Positions 8,298 through 17,438 of a DNA stretch of 64,000 nucleotides are shown here, piece after piece. Location of the stretch: contig NZ_FPJZ01000002.1 in the NCBI RefSeq assembly GCF_900119485.1, positions 283,172 to 347,171 of the forward strand. Direction: 5' to 3'. The translations under genes were made by a program, and so were the position numbers. The notes under the pieces were generated by a model. That model ran no database searches. It was not told the origin of the DNA and saw only the letters and a program-made list of their open reading frames with translations. Source of the DNA: Thermoactinomyces sp. DSM 45891. Lineage in GTDB: Bacteria; Bacillota; Bacilli; Thermoactinomycetales; Thermoactinomycetaceae. Position 1 is the first letter of the stretch; each line of letters opens with the position of its first letter.

Positions 8298-8515
8298 ATA
8301 ATCCACCCTTCTGCGCCTTTACCTATCATGCTTGATTTATCGCTTTCAAACAAGGGTTCTTCCCATTAGTTCAAGAAAGAGCAATATTCTCCTCCTTCAT
8401 TATACAAAACGAACAATTCATTCATAAAAATATAAAAATTGGAAAATGTTTTCATCCTTCTTAGGTTGCTACTTCGAACCTATTATATTGTAACATTTCA
8501 CTGGGAGAAATGAAA

Positions 8516-8549
8516 TCAAAGCGACCGAATTGTAAATCGGTCGCTTTGG
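8516..8549 (-). terminator. Intrinsic terminator of prfB
   Basis: AAAGCGACCGA and TCGGTCGCTTT form an 11-bp stem with a short loop just past the prfB stop, followed on the minus strand by TTTGATTTC. Confidence 0.8.
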
Positions 8550-8560
8550 CTAAGTTAACA

Positions 8561-9662
8561 TTATTTCATTTTGCTACGAAGATACCCTTCAATAAAAGAG
8601 GTGATTTCTCCGTCCATGACAGCTTGGACATTTCCCATCTCCACCGAGGTACGGTGATCTTTTACCATACTATACGGGTGAAATACATACGAACGGATTT
8701 GACTCCCCCATCCAATCTCTGCTTGTTCCCCTTGTATCGCATTCATCTCTTTTTGTTGTTCTGCTAGCTGTCTTTCATATAAGCGGGCTTTCAGGATCTT
8801 CATCGCTCGTTCACGGTTCTTAATTTGCGAGCGCTCCGATTGACAAGTTACCACCACGTTGGTCGGAACATGCGTGATCCGAACTGCCGAGTCCGTTGTA
8901 TTTACATGCTGACCGCCTGCTCCGCTAGAACGATAGGTGTCAATCTTAAGATCTTCTGTACGAATCTCGATTTCAATATCATTATCTATCTCAGGCATAA
9001 CGTTACACGAAGCAAAAGATGTATGACGACGTCCCGAAGAGTCAAACGGACTAATCCGTACTAAGCGATGGACTCCTTTTTCTGCTTTTAGATAACCATA
9101 TGCGTTTATCCCTTTAATGAGTAAGGTAACACTTTTCACTCCTGCCTCATCTCCAGGCAAATAATCAAGGGTTTCCACTTTATATCCATTTCGTTCGGAC
9201 CATCTGGTGTACATGCGTAACAACATCTCAGCCCAGTCCTGGGACTCTGTACCACCCGCTCCCGGATGTAGTTCCAAAATAGCTGAATTCCGGTCATATG
9301 GCTCACTCAACATCATGTGAAGTTCAAAAGCATCAACATCTTTAACGAGTTGCCGAACTGCCCTCTTTTGTTCTTCTAACAAATCTTCATCTTGTTCCTC
9401 TACTATTAATTCTAACATCATGTTTTGCTCTTCAAGTGCTTCATCAAGAGATGTGATCTGCTCCACTTGTTCTTTCAACGATTTCATCTCATCGATTACT
9501 TTTTGGGCGGCCTGCTGGTCATTCCAAAAAGTAGCGTCTGTCATTTGTGTTTCTAGTTCTTGCAGTCGTTCTTTTTTCTGGTCTAAGTCAAAGAGACCCC
9601 CGAATGTCCGCCAGTCGTTTGGCTGTATTCTGGAGCTCATGTCTGATTTCTGATAGATCCAA
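8561..9662 (-). CDS. prfB: Peptide chain release factor 2 (programmed +1 frameshift)
   Basis: Full-length RF2 is read in two frames. The first 24 codons start at TTG 9660-9662 ([20 protein letters not shown]...), with GAGGTGA upstream, and end at an in-frame TGA (9588-9590). A +1 shift at CTT-TGA-C then gives [10 protein letters not shown] and 342 residues in all, 366 total, the length of B. subtilis RF2. The codon-recognition SPF motif ([12 protein letters not shown]) and the catalytic GGQ loop ([11 protein letters not shown]) are intact. RF2 releases peptides at UGA and UAA. It lies downstream of secA as in Bacillus. Calling it from an internal ATG-like codon near 9640 would give a wrong N-terminus. 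Confidence 0.96.
9587..9602 (-). promoter_or_regulatory. prfB: prfB autoregulatory +1 frameshift site
   Basis: The minus strand reads CGG GGG TCT CTT TGA CTT. It has a G-rich Shine-Dalgarno-like element, the slippery CTT codon, and a TGA stop followed by C. Low RF2 stalls the ribosome at TGA and favours slippage into the main frame, so RF2 controls its own synthesis. This is the conserved bacterial arrangement. Confidence 0.95.
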
Positions 9663-9813
9663 AGCTCTCACCTCTTATGGTTATGTCGCGTTAGTTTGTT
9701 CTGGGGTAATGTATCTCCCCTAATCATTCCTATTCTAGTTGCTGGCCTCTCTTGAAGCATGTATGTCCATTATAACGTATACGAGCAAGAAAACCCACGA
9801 TTCCAATAGGATG

Positions 9814-9840
9814 GAAAAAAGGTAGCACGGCGGCTACCTC
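9814..9840 (-). terminator. Intrinsic terminator of secA
   Basis: GGTAGC and GCTACC arms around a short loop (9821-9838) are followed on the minus strand by TTTTTT. It lies 24 bases past the secA stop. Confidence 0.85.
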
Positions 9841-9861
9841 TTCTCTTGTTGGTTATAAACG

Positions 9862-12402
9862 TTACTGTGGCTTTTTCATACAACACTGTTTGTATTTCTT
9901 TCCGCTTCCACATGGACAAAGGTCATTACGCCCTATTTTTTCCATGTTGCGGACAGGGCGTTTCTTTTTAGCTTGCTCAGAGCGTTCAGTGTCGTCACCG
10001 GAGACAGCTTGAGCATTCATGACAATTTCGTTTGGCTCTACTTCAATGGCTTCATCTTCTTCGATGACCGTTTTCATCATATACTTCGCCACTTCTTCTT
10101 GGATCTCAGCAGTGAGAGCCTCAAACATAGCGAAGCCTTCCATTTGATAGCTACGAAGCGGGTTATCTTGACCATAGGCGCGAAGGTGAATTCCTTGACG
10201 CAATTGTTCCATCGCATCAATATGATCCATCCATTTGCGGTCTACTGTGCGCAGGATAACCACCTTTGAAAACTCTTGGAAACGATCATGACCGATTTCT
10301 TCTACACGTTGCTTATAGAATCTCTCAACCTCTTCAGAAAGAATGTCGATGATTTCTTGCGACGTTTTATGTTCGAGATCGTCGTCATCTAGTGTATCAT
10401 CTGGAAGCAAGTTACTATGCGCATAATCCACAATTGCATCTAGATCCCATTCTTCTTCATCACTATCAGCAGTATGGATACTAACAACTCGCTCGATATC
10501 AGCCTTAATCATGTTAAGCACAACATCTTGTAGATCGGTAGAAGTTAAAATCTCCTTCCGCTGTGTGTAGATAATCCCCCGCTGTTGGTTCATCACATCA
10601 TCATATTGAAGAACCCAGCGGCGTGTATCAAAGTTATTTCCTTCCACCTTTTTCTGTGCATTCTCGACAGCACGGCTAAACATACCACCTTCAATCGGTT
10701 GGTCTTCATCCATGCCCAGACGATTCATCAAGCCTTCTATTCGCTCCGAACCGAAACGACGCATTAAATCGTCAGAGAAAGAAAGGAAAAATTGGGAGGT
10801 ACCTGGGTCCCCTTGTCGTCCCGAACGACCACGGAGCTGGTTATCAATCCGACGGCTCTCATGACGTTCTGTTCCAATAATATGGAGTCCACCTAACTCA
10901 GCCACACCTTCACCCAGTTTGATATCGGTACCACGGCCCGCCATATTGGTTGCAATCGTAACAGCGCCCATCTGCCCTGCTTGTGCTACAATCTCAGCCT
11001 CTTGAGCATGATTTTTTGCGTTGAGTACTTGATGAGCGATACCGCGTTTTTTCAGTAAACGTGAAAGTTTCTCGGAGTTTTCAATCGATACCGTTCCCAC
11101 TAGTACAGGTCGTCCTGTTTGGTGGCTTAGTACGATTTCCTCTACAACGGCACGGAACTTCGCCTCTTCTGTCTTATAGAGTACGTCATTTTTATCTTCT
11201 CGGATCATCGGACGGTTGGTAGGAATTTGTATAACGTCCATATTATAAATCTTACGGAACTCCTCTTCCTCCGTCTTTGCCGTACCCGTCATGCCACCCA
11301 ATTTATCGTACATCCGGAAATAGTTTTGTAAGGTAATCGTTGCTAGTGTCATGCTCTCTCTCTGTACTTCTAGACCCTCTTTCGCCTCGATCGCTTGATG
11401 TAAGCCATCACTGTAACGACGACCTTGCATCAAACGTCCTGTGAATTCGTCAACGATAACCACTTCGCCCTCTTCGGTAACGACATAATCTTGGTCACGC
11501 TTCATGATCACATGAGCTTTTAAGGCCTGTTGCACGTGATGATTTAAGGTAATGTGTTTCATGTCAAATAAATTGTCAACACCTAAGAAAGACTCTACCT
11601 TCTTAACCCCATCATCCGTTAATGCCACTTGCTTCGTCTTAATATCGATGGAATAATCCTCTTCGTCACGAAGGCGTTTGATAATCTGGTCCGCAGTATA
11701 GTACAAATCAGTGGCTTTCGCCGCTTGCCCACTAATAATGAGTGGAGTACGGGCTTCGTCGACTAAAATACTGTCAACCTCATCGACAATTGCGAAATTT
11801 AATTCGCGTTGCGATAAACTATCCACATCCGTAACCATGTTATCACGCAGATAGTCAAAACCAAATTCATTATTCGTACCAAATGTGATATCAGCGGCAT
11901 ACGCTTCCCGCTTCTCTTCCGGAGACATAAATGGCAAATTAAGTCCAACCGTTAACCCTAGGAACTCAAACACTTGCCCCATCCACTCTTTGTCACGTTG
12001 AGCCAAGTAATCGTTCACAGTAATGATATGAACACCTTTGCCTGAGATCGCATTGAGATACGCAGGTAGAGTAGACACTAAGGTTTTCCCTTCACCCGTC
12101 TTCATCTCCGCGATATCGCCGTTGTGAATTACCATCCCACCGATTAATTGCACCTCAAAATGACGCATGCCCAGCACACGTTTCCCTGCTTCGCGCATCA
12201 CAGCAAACGCTTCTATCAACAGGTCATCTAGCGTTTCCCCGTCCTGATAACGTCTTTGGAATTCTCCTGTCTTTGCCTGCAGTGCTTCATCACTTAACGC
12301 AATCATCTGTTCTTCCAGCGCATCAACCTGCTTAGCAAGCTGAAAATACTTTTTCAATTGTCGTTCCGTCGGATCTAAAAACTTCTTTAGCGCTTTAATC
12401 AT
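9862..12402 (-). CDS. secA: Protein translocase ATPase SecA
   Basis: 846 residues, usual for SecA1. Visible blocks: helicase Walker [10 protein letters not shown] near residue 100, the DEVD-type Walker [18 protein letters not shown], the second nucleotide-binding fold with [13 protein letters not shown], and the C-terminal zinc motif [13 protein letters not shown] that binds SecB or lipid. SecA drives preproteins through SecYEG. The start [11 protein letters not shown] is chosen because GGAGGGTG lies about 6 bases upstream. The neighbours hpf upstream and prfB downstream match Bacillus order, but a glycosyltransferase/epimerase pair is inserted between hpf and secA. Confidence 0.98.
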   Translation of the reverse strand: MIKALKKFLDPTERQLKKYFQLAKQVDALEEQMIALSDEALQAKTGEFQRRYQDGETLDDLLIEAFAVMREAGKRVLGMRHFEVQLIGGMVIHNGDIAEMKTGEGKTLVSTLPAYLNAISGKGVHIITVNDYLAQRDKEWMGQVFEFLGLTVGLNLPFMSPEEKREAYAADITFGTNNEFGFDYLRDNMVTDVDSLSQRELNFAIVDEVDSILVDEARTPLIISGQAAKATDLYYTADQIIKRLRDEEDYSIDIKTKQVALTDDGVKKVESFLGVDNLFDMKHITLNHHVQQALKAHVIMKRDQDYVVTEEGEVVIVDEFTGRLMQGRRYSDGLHQAIEAKEGLEVQRESMTLATITLQNYFRMYDKLGGMTGTAKTEEEEFRKIYNMDVIQIPTNRPMIREDKNDVLYKTEEAKFRAVVEEIVLSHQTGRPVLVGTVSIENSEKLSRLLKKRGIAHQVLNAKNHAQEAEIVAQAGQMGAVTIATNMAGRGTDIKLGEGVAELGGLHIIGTERHESRRIDNQLRGRSGRQGDPGTSQFFLSFSDDLMRRFGSERIEGLMNRLGMDEDQPIEGGMFSRAVENAQKKVEGNNFDTRRWVLQYDDVMNQQRGIIYTQRKEILTSTDLQDVVLNMIKADIERVVSIHTADSDEEEWDLDAIVDYAHSNLLPDDTLDDDDLEHKTSQEIIDILSEEVERFYKQRVEEIGHDRFQEFSKVVILRTVDRKWMDHIDAMEQLRQGIHLRAYGQDNPLRSYQMEGFAMFEALTAEIQEEVAKYMMKTVIEEDEAIEVEPNEIVMNAQAVSGDDTERSEQAKKKRPVRNMEKIGRNDLCPCGSGKKYKQCCMKKPQ

Positions 12403-12530
12403 GTAAACACCCTCCAAGAGGTAGTCTCATACCGTTTTCAACATACTATTATTTATTCTATCAAATAACATACCGTTTTTCACTTTAATCCTTTAACAAA
12501 ACAGAAAACCGAAAGAAAACCATCCGGTCG

Positions 12531-12587
12531 ATTCGATAGAGAGAACAGATGATAAAAAATGCTCAACTCCCCTTTCTCTCTACGAAT
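12531..12587. repeat. Imperfect inverted repeat between glycosyltransferase gene and secA
   Basis: ATTCGATAGAGAGAA (12531-12545) pairs with TTCTCTCTACGAAT (12574-12587) with one bulged base and a 28-base loop. There is no clear T-tract next to it, so it may be a weak terminator for the glycosyltransferase operon or part of the secA leader. Confidence 0.5.
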
Positions 12588-12616
12588 CCCCACCATGGTC
12601 TATATACTGGCAGCTC

Positions 12617-13843
12617 CTATTTCTCTTTCGATACCAATTTTTTCAACCGCAAGTAAAACGCATGCGCAAGCTTCTTACGATCACCTTCACGGTCAATGTA
12701 ATTGAGGCCGTTTATGGCAATCTGTTCTTTTTGCTCCTCCGAATATTGGCGCACTTGACCAATAGCGGCCGCCAGCCCTTCCGGATTTTCAGCACCCGCA
12801 AAAATCCCTACCTCATTCTTCTCTACAATTTCGCGAACTTCCCCATCTACCGTTGATAAAATGGGTTTTCCTAAAAAAGTATAGTCAAATAATTTATTCG
12901 GGCGTGCCCCGCGAAACACTTCGTTATCAGCCAAGGAAATGATTCCGCAATCAGCCGCATATGTGTAATCAAAGATCTCCGACTTCGCAACCGGATCCAG
13001 TAGGTGGACATTCGTTAATCCCAACTCCTCACGAAGGCGAACCAACTTCTCTTTTTCAGGTCCATCCCCGATCAATACAATCGATGTCCCAGGTTCCAGA
13101 TAAAGTCCTGCGCGCACTACATACTCTAGAGCATTTGCTGGTCCATGTGCCCCTGTATATACCGCTAAAAACTCATCTTCCCGAATTCCCATCCGCTTGC
13201 GAAACTCATCTCTTGTCTGCGGCGTAGGTTCCCATGAACCGAGTACGACTCCGTTAGGAATCAATTCAATCTTACTTGGATCGATTCCCCGATCTGTGAT
13301 AAAAGTACGTTGGTGATCGGTAAGAACTATAATCTGATCCGCTTTTCGATACAGATGATTTTCCATCCAAGTCAAGATTCGAATAATATGTTTATTCGTA
13401 AGCCCGCCCATCTTGATCAGGGAATCTGGCCACAGATCACGGACTTCAAACACAAACGGAACGCGCTTGATTGCCGCTAACATCCAGCCTGAAAAGGCTA
13501 AAAAGAGATGAGGCGAGGAAGCAATCAACACATCCGGACGCTTCTTAAACAAACCCTGCAAGAAAAAGACGACAGCAAAGCTTGCCATGTTAATCATTCT
13601 ACGAAAATCGTTTACCTTATGCGGAAACGACCATAACCAGTTTAAGCGCAAGCCTTTTACAGGAGGAATCGCTTGTTTCTCTTCTTCTGTTACCCAGCTA
13701 CGACGCGGGTGGACGAAGCGGGACATCCATAGATCTACCTCTGCTCCCTCCTCTTCCGCCCATTCTTTCGCTAGCTCATAGTGCCTCGTAATCCCTGCAA
13801 TATTAGGGGGAACAGCATAGTGATTGGCCAACCAAATCTTCAT
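12617..13843 (-). CDS. GT-B fold glycosyltransferase, family 4 (WbuB/WcaI-like)
   Basis: About 408 residues starting MKIWLANHYAVPPNIAG. The acceptor half contains VFEVRDLWPDS near residue 145, typical of WbuB-like enzymes. The donor half has the ELIPNGV block near 210 and the acidic site region FRGARPNKLFDYTFLGKPIL near 315. It should transfer a nucleotide-activated sugar to a lipid-linked or extending glycan at the membrane. It lies about 40 bases downstream of a WbpI-like epimerase, which suggests a shared sugar. An upstream start at 13876 overlapping nothing useful is possible but has no clear ribosome binding site. Confidence 0.85.
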   Translation of the reverse strand: MKIWLANHYAVPPNIAGITRHYELAKEWAEEEGAEVDLWMSRFVHPRRSWVTEEEKQAIPPVKGLRLNWLWSFPHKVNDFRRMINMASFAVVFFLQGLFKKRPDVLIASSPHLFLAFSGWMLAAIKRVPFVFEVRDLWPDSLIKMGGLTNKHIIRILTWMENHLYRKADQIIVLTDHQRTFITDRGIDPSKIELIPNGVVLGSWEPTPQTRDEFRKRMGIREDEFLAVYTGAHGPANALEYVVRAGLYLEPGTSIVLIGDGPEKEKLVRLREELGLTNVHLLDPVAKSEIFDYTYAADCGIISLADNEVFRGARPNKLFDYTFLGKPILSTVDGEVREIVEKNEVGIFAGAENPEGLAAAIGQVRQYSEEQKEQIAINGLNYIDREGDRKKLAHAFYLRLKKLVSKEK

Positions 13844-13885
13844 TGCTCTACACACTTCCTTGTAATAACGAATCATTCATCTCTA

Positions 13886-14950
13886 TCACAGCTCTTGTTC
13901 TAAGATGTCCACGATCTGTGTAGCGGTTGTTCCATCTCCAAATGCGGCTGGCACCTCTGAGAAATCGACTGTAAACCGCTCCACCATCTCTAAAATCTGT
14001 GCAGTATCGGCTCCAACTAATACATTGGTTCCAAGATCTACTGTCTCTGTCCATTCCGTTTCATCACGCATCGTAATACAAGGAACTTGTGCAAAAAAAG
14101 CTTCCTTCTGCACACCACCTGAATCGGTTAAAATCTTACTCGCATGCACCTCTAACTGCAACATGTCTAAGTAACCCACAGGCGGAATCACCCGCACATT
14201 AGGGTTCGTAATCTGTAAGCTGAACTGCTCTAACTTTCCAACGGTACGCGGATGTAGAGGGAGAATCGTAGTCATAGGTAGCTCATTCAGTGCTGACACG
14301 ATCGCTCTTAGACGAGCTGGATCATCTGTATTCTCTGCACGATGCAAGGTGACCAGAATATACGATTTAGACGTAATCCGACATTCATCTAGTATATGAG
14401 ATTGATCCTCTGCTAAGGTACGATTAAAATTCACCACATCTAGCATAACATCCCCCACAAGAGAAACTCCTTCAGTCACTCCCTCAGAAGATAAATGCCT
14501 CAAAGCCGTCTCAGTCGGACAAAATAGCCAACGAGATACATGATCCGTTAGCACACGATTTACCTCTTCAGGCATGCGACGGTTAAAGCTTCTAAGCCCT
14601 GCCTCCACATGTGCTACTGGGATATGTAGCTTTGCTGCGGCAAGAGCTCCCGCAAGAGTGGAGTTGGTATCTCCATATACGAGAAGTGCATCAGGCTTCT
14701 CTTTCATCAACACTTCTTCGACTTTTGTTAGCATCTCTCCTGTTTGTGCGCCATGCGATTTGGAACCAACATGTAAATGGTATTCAGGATGAGGAATTTG
14801 TAGTTCTTCAAAGAAAATATCCGACATCGATTGATCATAATGTTGTCCAGTGTGCACAAGAACTTCTTGTCCACGCGAACGGATTGCTCGTGATACAGGA
14901 GCTGCTTTTACAAATTGCGGACGAGCTCCTACCACTGTTACTACCTTCAT
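13886..14950 (-). CDS. Nucleotide-sugar 2-epimerase, WbpI-like (UDP-GlcNAc3NAcA 2-epimerase or UDP-GlcNAc 2-epimerase)
   Basis: A 354-residue protein of the non-hydrolysing UDP-GlcNAc 2-epimerase fold: VGARPQFVKAAPVSRAI at the start, VHTGQHYDQSMSDIFFEEL, VYGDTNSTLAGALAA, HVEAGLRSFNRRMPEE, TLHRAENTD and LTDSGGVQKEAFF. The details PHPEYHLHVGSKSHGAQTG and QVPCITMRDETEWTETV look more like WbpI, which epimerises UDP-2,3-diacetamido-2,3-dideoxyglucuronate, than WecB/MnaA. That fits the wbpA-B-D-E genes at 39-44 kb. The MKVVTV start has GGAGG 7 bases upstream; two more ATGs precede it. Fold sure, substrate inferred. Confidence 0.85.
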   Translation of the reverse strand: MKVVTVVGARPQFVKAAPVSRAIRSRGQEVLVHTGQHYDQSMSDIFFEELQIPHPEYHLHVGSKSHGAQTGEMLTKVEEVLMKEKPDALLVYGDTNSTLAGALAAAKLHIPVAHVEAGLRSFNRRMPEEVNRVLTDHVSRWLFCPTETALRHLSSEGVTEGVSLVGDVMLDVVNFNRTLAEDQSHILDECRITSKSYILVTLHRAENTDDPARLRAIVSALNELPMTTILPLHPRTVGKLEQFSLQITNPNVRVIPPVGYLDMLQLEVHASKILTDSGGVQKEAFFAQVPCITMRDETEWTETVDLGTNVLVGADTAQILEMVERFTVDFSEVPAAFGDGTTATQIVDILEQEL

Positions 14951-15042
14951 CATCATTCCTCCAACGACCTAGAGCATAGTGTATGATGCCTATCTTAACA
15001 CAGAACCTGCCCCACTCTAAACCATCCAGACTAATCTGACAT

Positions 15043-15092
15043 AAAACAGACTAAAGGCGAGTGAGTGTACCCACTAGCCTTTAGTCTGTTTT
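15043..15092 (-). terminator. Intrinsic terminator downstream of hpf
   Basis: AAAACAGACTAAAGGC and GCCTTTAGTCTGTTTT form a long stem around a loop. It can act in both orientations but serves hpf on the minus strand. Confidence 0.88.
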
Positions 15093-15129
15093 CCATTATT
15101 CTTTATATCATCAATTCATTATCCAGCAC

Positions 15130-15717
15130 TTACTCTGGAGTAATGAGTCCATACTTACCATCTTTTCTGCGATAAACCACATTCACCTCATCTGTCTCAG
15201 CATTTTCAAAGACAAAGAAGTTGTGACTTAGCATGTCCATTTGTAACACCGCTTCGTCCATACCCATTGGTTTAAATTGAAAACGCTTCGTGCGGACGAT
15301 CTCAACATCTGCGGGAGAACTAGAATCCCACTCTTCTTCCACTGCTGTTGCCGCGATAGATGAGTAGGCGGCTAAAGCTTCTTCCATATATTGCGAACGG
15401 AGACTACCTTCCTGACGGGCTTTGCGATGAATTCGGGTCTTGTACTTACGAACCTGACGTTCTAGCTTCTCTACCACAAGATCAATTGATGCATACATGT
15501 CCTCACCCTGATCTTCGGCTCGAAGAAGTAACCCTGGAAACGGAATCGTTACTTCCACCTTGTGTTGATCTTTGTTGCCTTGTACAGTTAACGATACATG
15601 CGCCTCAGAAGTATCATTACTTATGAGGTAACGCTCCAGTTTTGCTAAACGCTTTTCGACGTACTCTCTTAGTGCATCTGTCACCACAATGTTATTGCCA
15701 CGGACGATATAATCCAT
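15130..15717 (-). CDS. hpf: Ribosome hibernation promoting factor, long form
   Basis: 195 residues, the long HPF (YvyD) form. The N-terminal ribosome-binding domain (about residues 1-105, MDYIVRGNNIVVTDALREYV) is joined by a linker to a C-terminal dimerisation domain (VRTKRFQFKPMGMDEAVLQMDMLSHNFF..., about 135-190). The protein pairs 70S ribosomes into inactive 100S dimers in stationary phase. A GAAGGAGG site precedes the ATG. In Bacillus, yvyD also lies just before secA. Confidence 0.95.
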   Translation of the reverse strand: MDYIVRGNNIVVTDALREYVEKRLAKLERYLISNDTSEAHVSLTVQGNKDQHKVEVTIPFPGLLLRAEDQGEDMYASIDLVVEKLERQVRKYKTRIHRKARQEGSLRSQYMEEALAAYSSIAATAVEEEWDSSSPADVEIVRTKRFQFKPMGMDEAVLQMDMLSHNFFVFENAETDEVNVVYRRKDGKYGLITPE

Positions 15718-15865
15718 AAAATTGAATCCTCCTTCCGCTTTATACTATCTATTACCCTTTTACTGAAAAAATTCCTCCTAAATCTTTACGAAAAAAGTAA
15801 GTTAAATTATTCCAATAAGACTTGAAAAAAATCATGTTATGATAGTGGACCAAAAGGATTATATA

Positions 15866-15899
15866 GAAAACTCCCTAGCCAAATAGGCCTAGGGAGTGG
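15866..15899 (-). terminator. Intrinsic terminator of the cold-shock gene
   Basis: ACTCCCTAG and CTAGGGAGT arms (15870-15898) are followed on the minus strand by TTTTC. Confidence 0.75.
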
Positions 15900-15942
15900 A
15901 CTAGCTTAGTATTAGACTTGAAGAAGTCCTCGAAAAAGCCAA

Positions 15943-16140
15943 TTAAGCTCTTACTACGTTTGCCGCTTGTGGACCACGTGGGCCATCAACGATTTCGAAT
16001 TCTACTGTTTGACCTTCTTCAAGGGTTTTGAATCCGTCGGTTTGAATTGCGGTGAAATGTACGAATACGTCGTCTCCGCCTTCGCGCTCGATGAAGCCGT
16101 AGCCTTTATCAGCGTTAAACCATTTTACTTTGCCTTGCAT
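15943..16140 (-). CDS. Cold-shock protein (CspA/CspB family)
   Basis: 65 residues, a single cold-shock domain with both RNA-binding motifs: KGYGFIE and DVFVHF. It binds single-stranded RNA and DNA as an RNA chaperone. AAGGAAG precedes the ATG. The gap to the HU terminator leaves about 190 bases of leader in which cold-responsive 5' UTR structure is expected, but I could not identify a specific element. It is monocistronic, with its own terminator. Confidence 0.95.
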   Translation of the reverse strand: MQGKVKWFNADKGYGFIEREGGDDVFVHFTAIQTDGFKTLEEGQTVEFEIVDGPRGPQAANVVRA

Positions 16141-16332
16141 GGAAACACTTCCTTCTTGGTTAAAAAATATTGCAGAAGAGTTACATCTTTGCGATTAAAC
16201 TATATCACCAGAACTTTCATCATGTCAAGTTAACATGAGTATATACTCACTACCATCATTTATCCAAATTATCGATCTACGCCCAATTCGAGGTAACCTA
16301 ATGAGGGAGAATGAGTTCAAATCACAAAAGTA

Positions 16333-16357
16333 AGACACCTCCGCGAGAGAAGTGTCT
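16333..16357 (-). terminator. Weak hairpin downstream of the HU gene
   Basis: AGACAC and GTGTCT arms around a GC-rich middle lie just past the HU stop. The following T-rich stretch on the minus strand (TACTTTTG) is imperfect, so this may only be a weak terminator. Confidence 0.45.
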
Positions 16358-16368
16358 AATGGGCCAAA

Positions 16369-16644
16369 CTATACATTTACTGCATCTTTTAATTGTTTAC
16401 CAGGTTTAAAAGCAGGAACCTTGCTCGCTTCAATCTGAATTTCTTCGCCGGTCTGTGGATTGCGGCCCATACGAGCGGCACGCTCTTTTACCTCAAAGTT
16501 TCCAAATCCTACTAACGTCACTTTATCTCCACTTACAAGGGCCTCCGCAATCGCTTGGAGTACAGAATCCACCACAGCACTTGCTTCCTTTTTTGATTTT
16601 CCAGTAGACTCTGCTACTCGTTCCACTAATTCTGATTTATTCAT
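16369..16644 (-). CDS. hbs: DNA-binding protein HU (HBsu type)
   Basis: 91 residues of classic HU length. [12 protein letters not shown] starts the helical dimerisation part and [24 protein letters not shown] forms the beta-arm that wraps DNA. HU compacts the nucleoid. The start has GAGGAGAG upstream. It lies 56 bases downstream of comFC, an arrangement unlike B. subtilis, where hbs is elsewhere. Confidence 0.97.
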   Translation of the reverse strand: MNKSELVERVAESTGKSKKEASAVVDSVLQAIAEALVSGDKVTLVGFGNFEVKERAARMGRNPQTGEEIQIEASKVPAFKPGKQLKDAVNV

Positions 16645-16700
16645 ATCTTACACTCTCCTCATTTTTTCTTATTCATCTGTCTTTCCCAAACTCACCCGAT

Positions 16701-17438
16701 TTATACATATTCAGAATTCGTCCTTGCAAATGTACACGCAACAGGCTGTAAGTTAGCTCTTCGCAAGAGCTTTGCGCACTCCCTTACGGTTGATCCAGTT
16801 GTATATACATCATCGATCAAAACAACCGAGTGACCGGATAAATCCATCTGTTTTCTTTGGTAAGAAAAAGTTCCTACAAGTGCTTGAAGCCTTTGATCTC
16901 GACTTCGCTTACTTTGCGGCTGATCTTGATACCTCTGTCGAACTAACAATTCCACTACAGGAATATGTAATTGTGCACCGATAATATGGGCTAGCTGTTT
17001 GGCTTGATCAAACCCACGCTCATATACTCTCTTGCGATGGCAGGGAACATATGTAATCAAAAAGCGATCCCTATGTAAAAAACGTTGCTTAATCAGCGAA
17101 GCCATCCAAAGTCCCATCGGCCTCGATAGTCGCTCATCACCCCGATACTTCCATTGCTGAACAACTAAACGCGCCCAATGGTTATACTCGACACAACTCA
17201 TGTTTACAACTCGGTCAGACTCAGGAGTCCGCAGGCAATCGTAGCAAAAAGAATCATCGATCAAATTCGGTTTCCCACAAACTCTGCACTGTGGGTATGC
17301 TAAAATCTTGCGTTTCTCTGTACAACCTGCACATAACTGTTCCCAGATAGGATTGCCTATCATCCTAGGACGAGGGGACTGACAAAACCAACAGTATGCA
17401 GACGAATCACCAAATATTTTCGACCACCAACTCCTCAT
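16701..17438 (-). CDS. comFC: ComFC, competence-associated phosphoribosyltransferase-like protein
   Basis: About 245 residues. The N-terminal zinc-ribbon region has four CxxC-type pairs (CWFC, CAGC, CRVC, CYDC). The C-terminal phosphoribosyltransferase fold carries the PRPP-binding loop VVLIDDVYTTGST near residue 205. ComFC is needed for DNA uptake and works with the helicase ComFA. The start MRSWWSKIFG is chosen because its ATG overlaps the comFA stop (ATGA) and GGAG lies 8 bases upstream. No comFB is present between the two. Confidence 0.92.
   Translation of the reverse strand: MRSWWSKIFGDSSAYCWFCQSPRPRMIGNPIWEQLCAGCTEKRKILAYPQCRVCGKPNLIDDSFCYDCLRTPESDRVVNMSCVEYNHWARLVVQQWKYRGDERLSRPMGLWMASLIKQRFLHRDRFLITYVPCHRKRVYERGFDQAKQLAHIIGAQLHIPVVELLVRQRYQDQPQSKRSRDQRLQALVGTFSYQRKQMDLSGHSVVLIDDVYTTGSTVRECAKLLRRANLQPVACTFARTNSEYV

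Noticed and set aside
8561..9640. prfB starting at 9640 (MSSRIQPND)
   Set aside because: The first 17 residues do not look like RF2; the frame upstream of TGA does ([10 protein letters not shown]), so the frameshift model is right.
13886..14950. Plain WecB/MnaA (UDP-GlcNAc 2-epimerase) call
   Set aside because: Residues around SKSHGAQTG and PCITMRDETEW resemble WbpI more, and the WbpA-B-D-E genes are nearby; kept as an alternative only.
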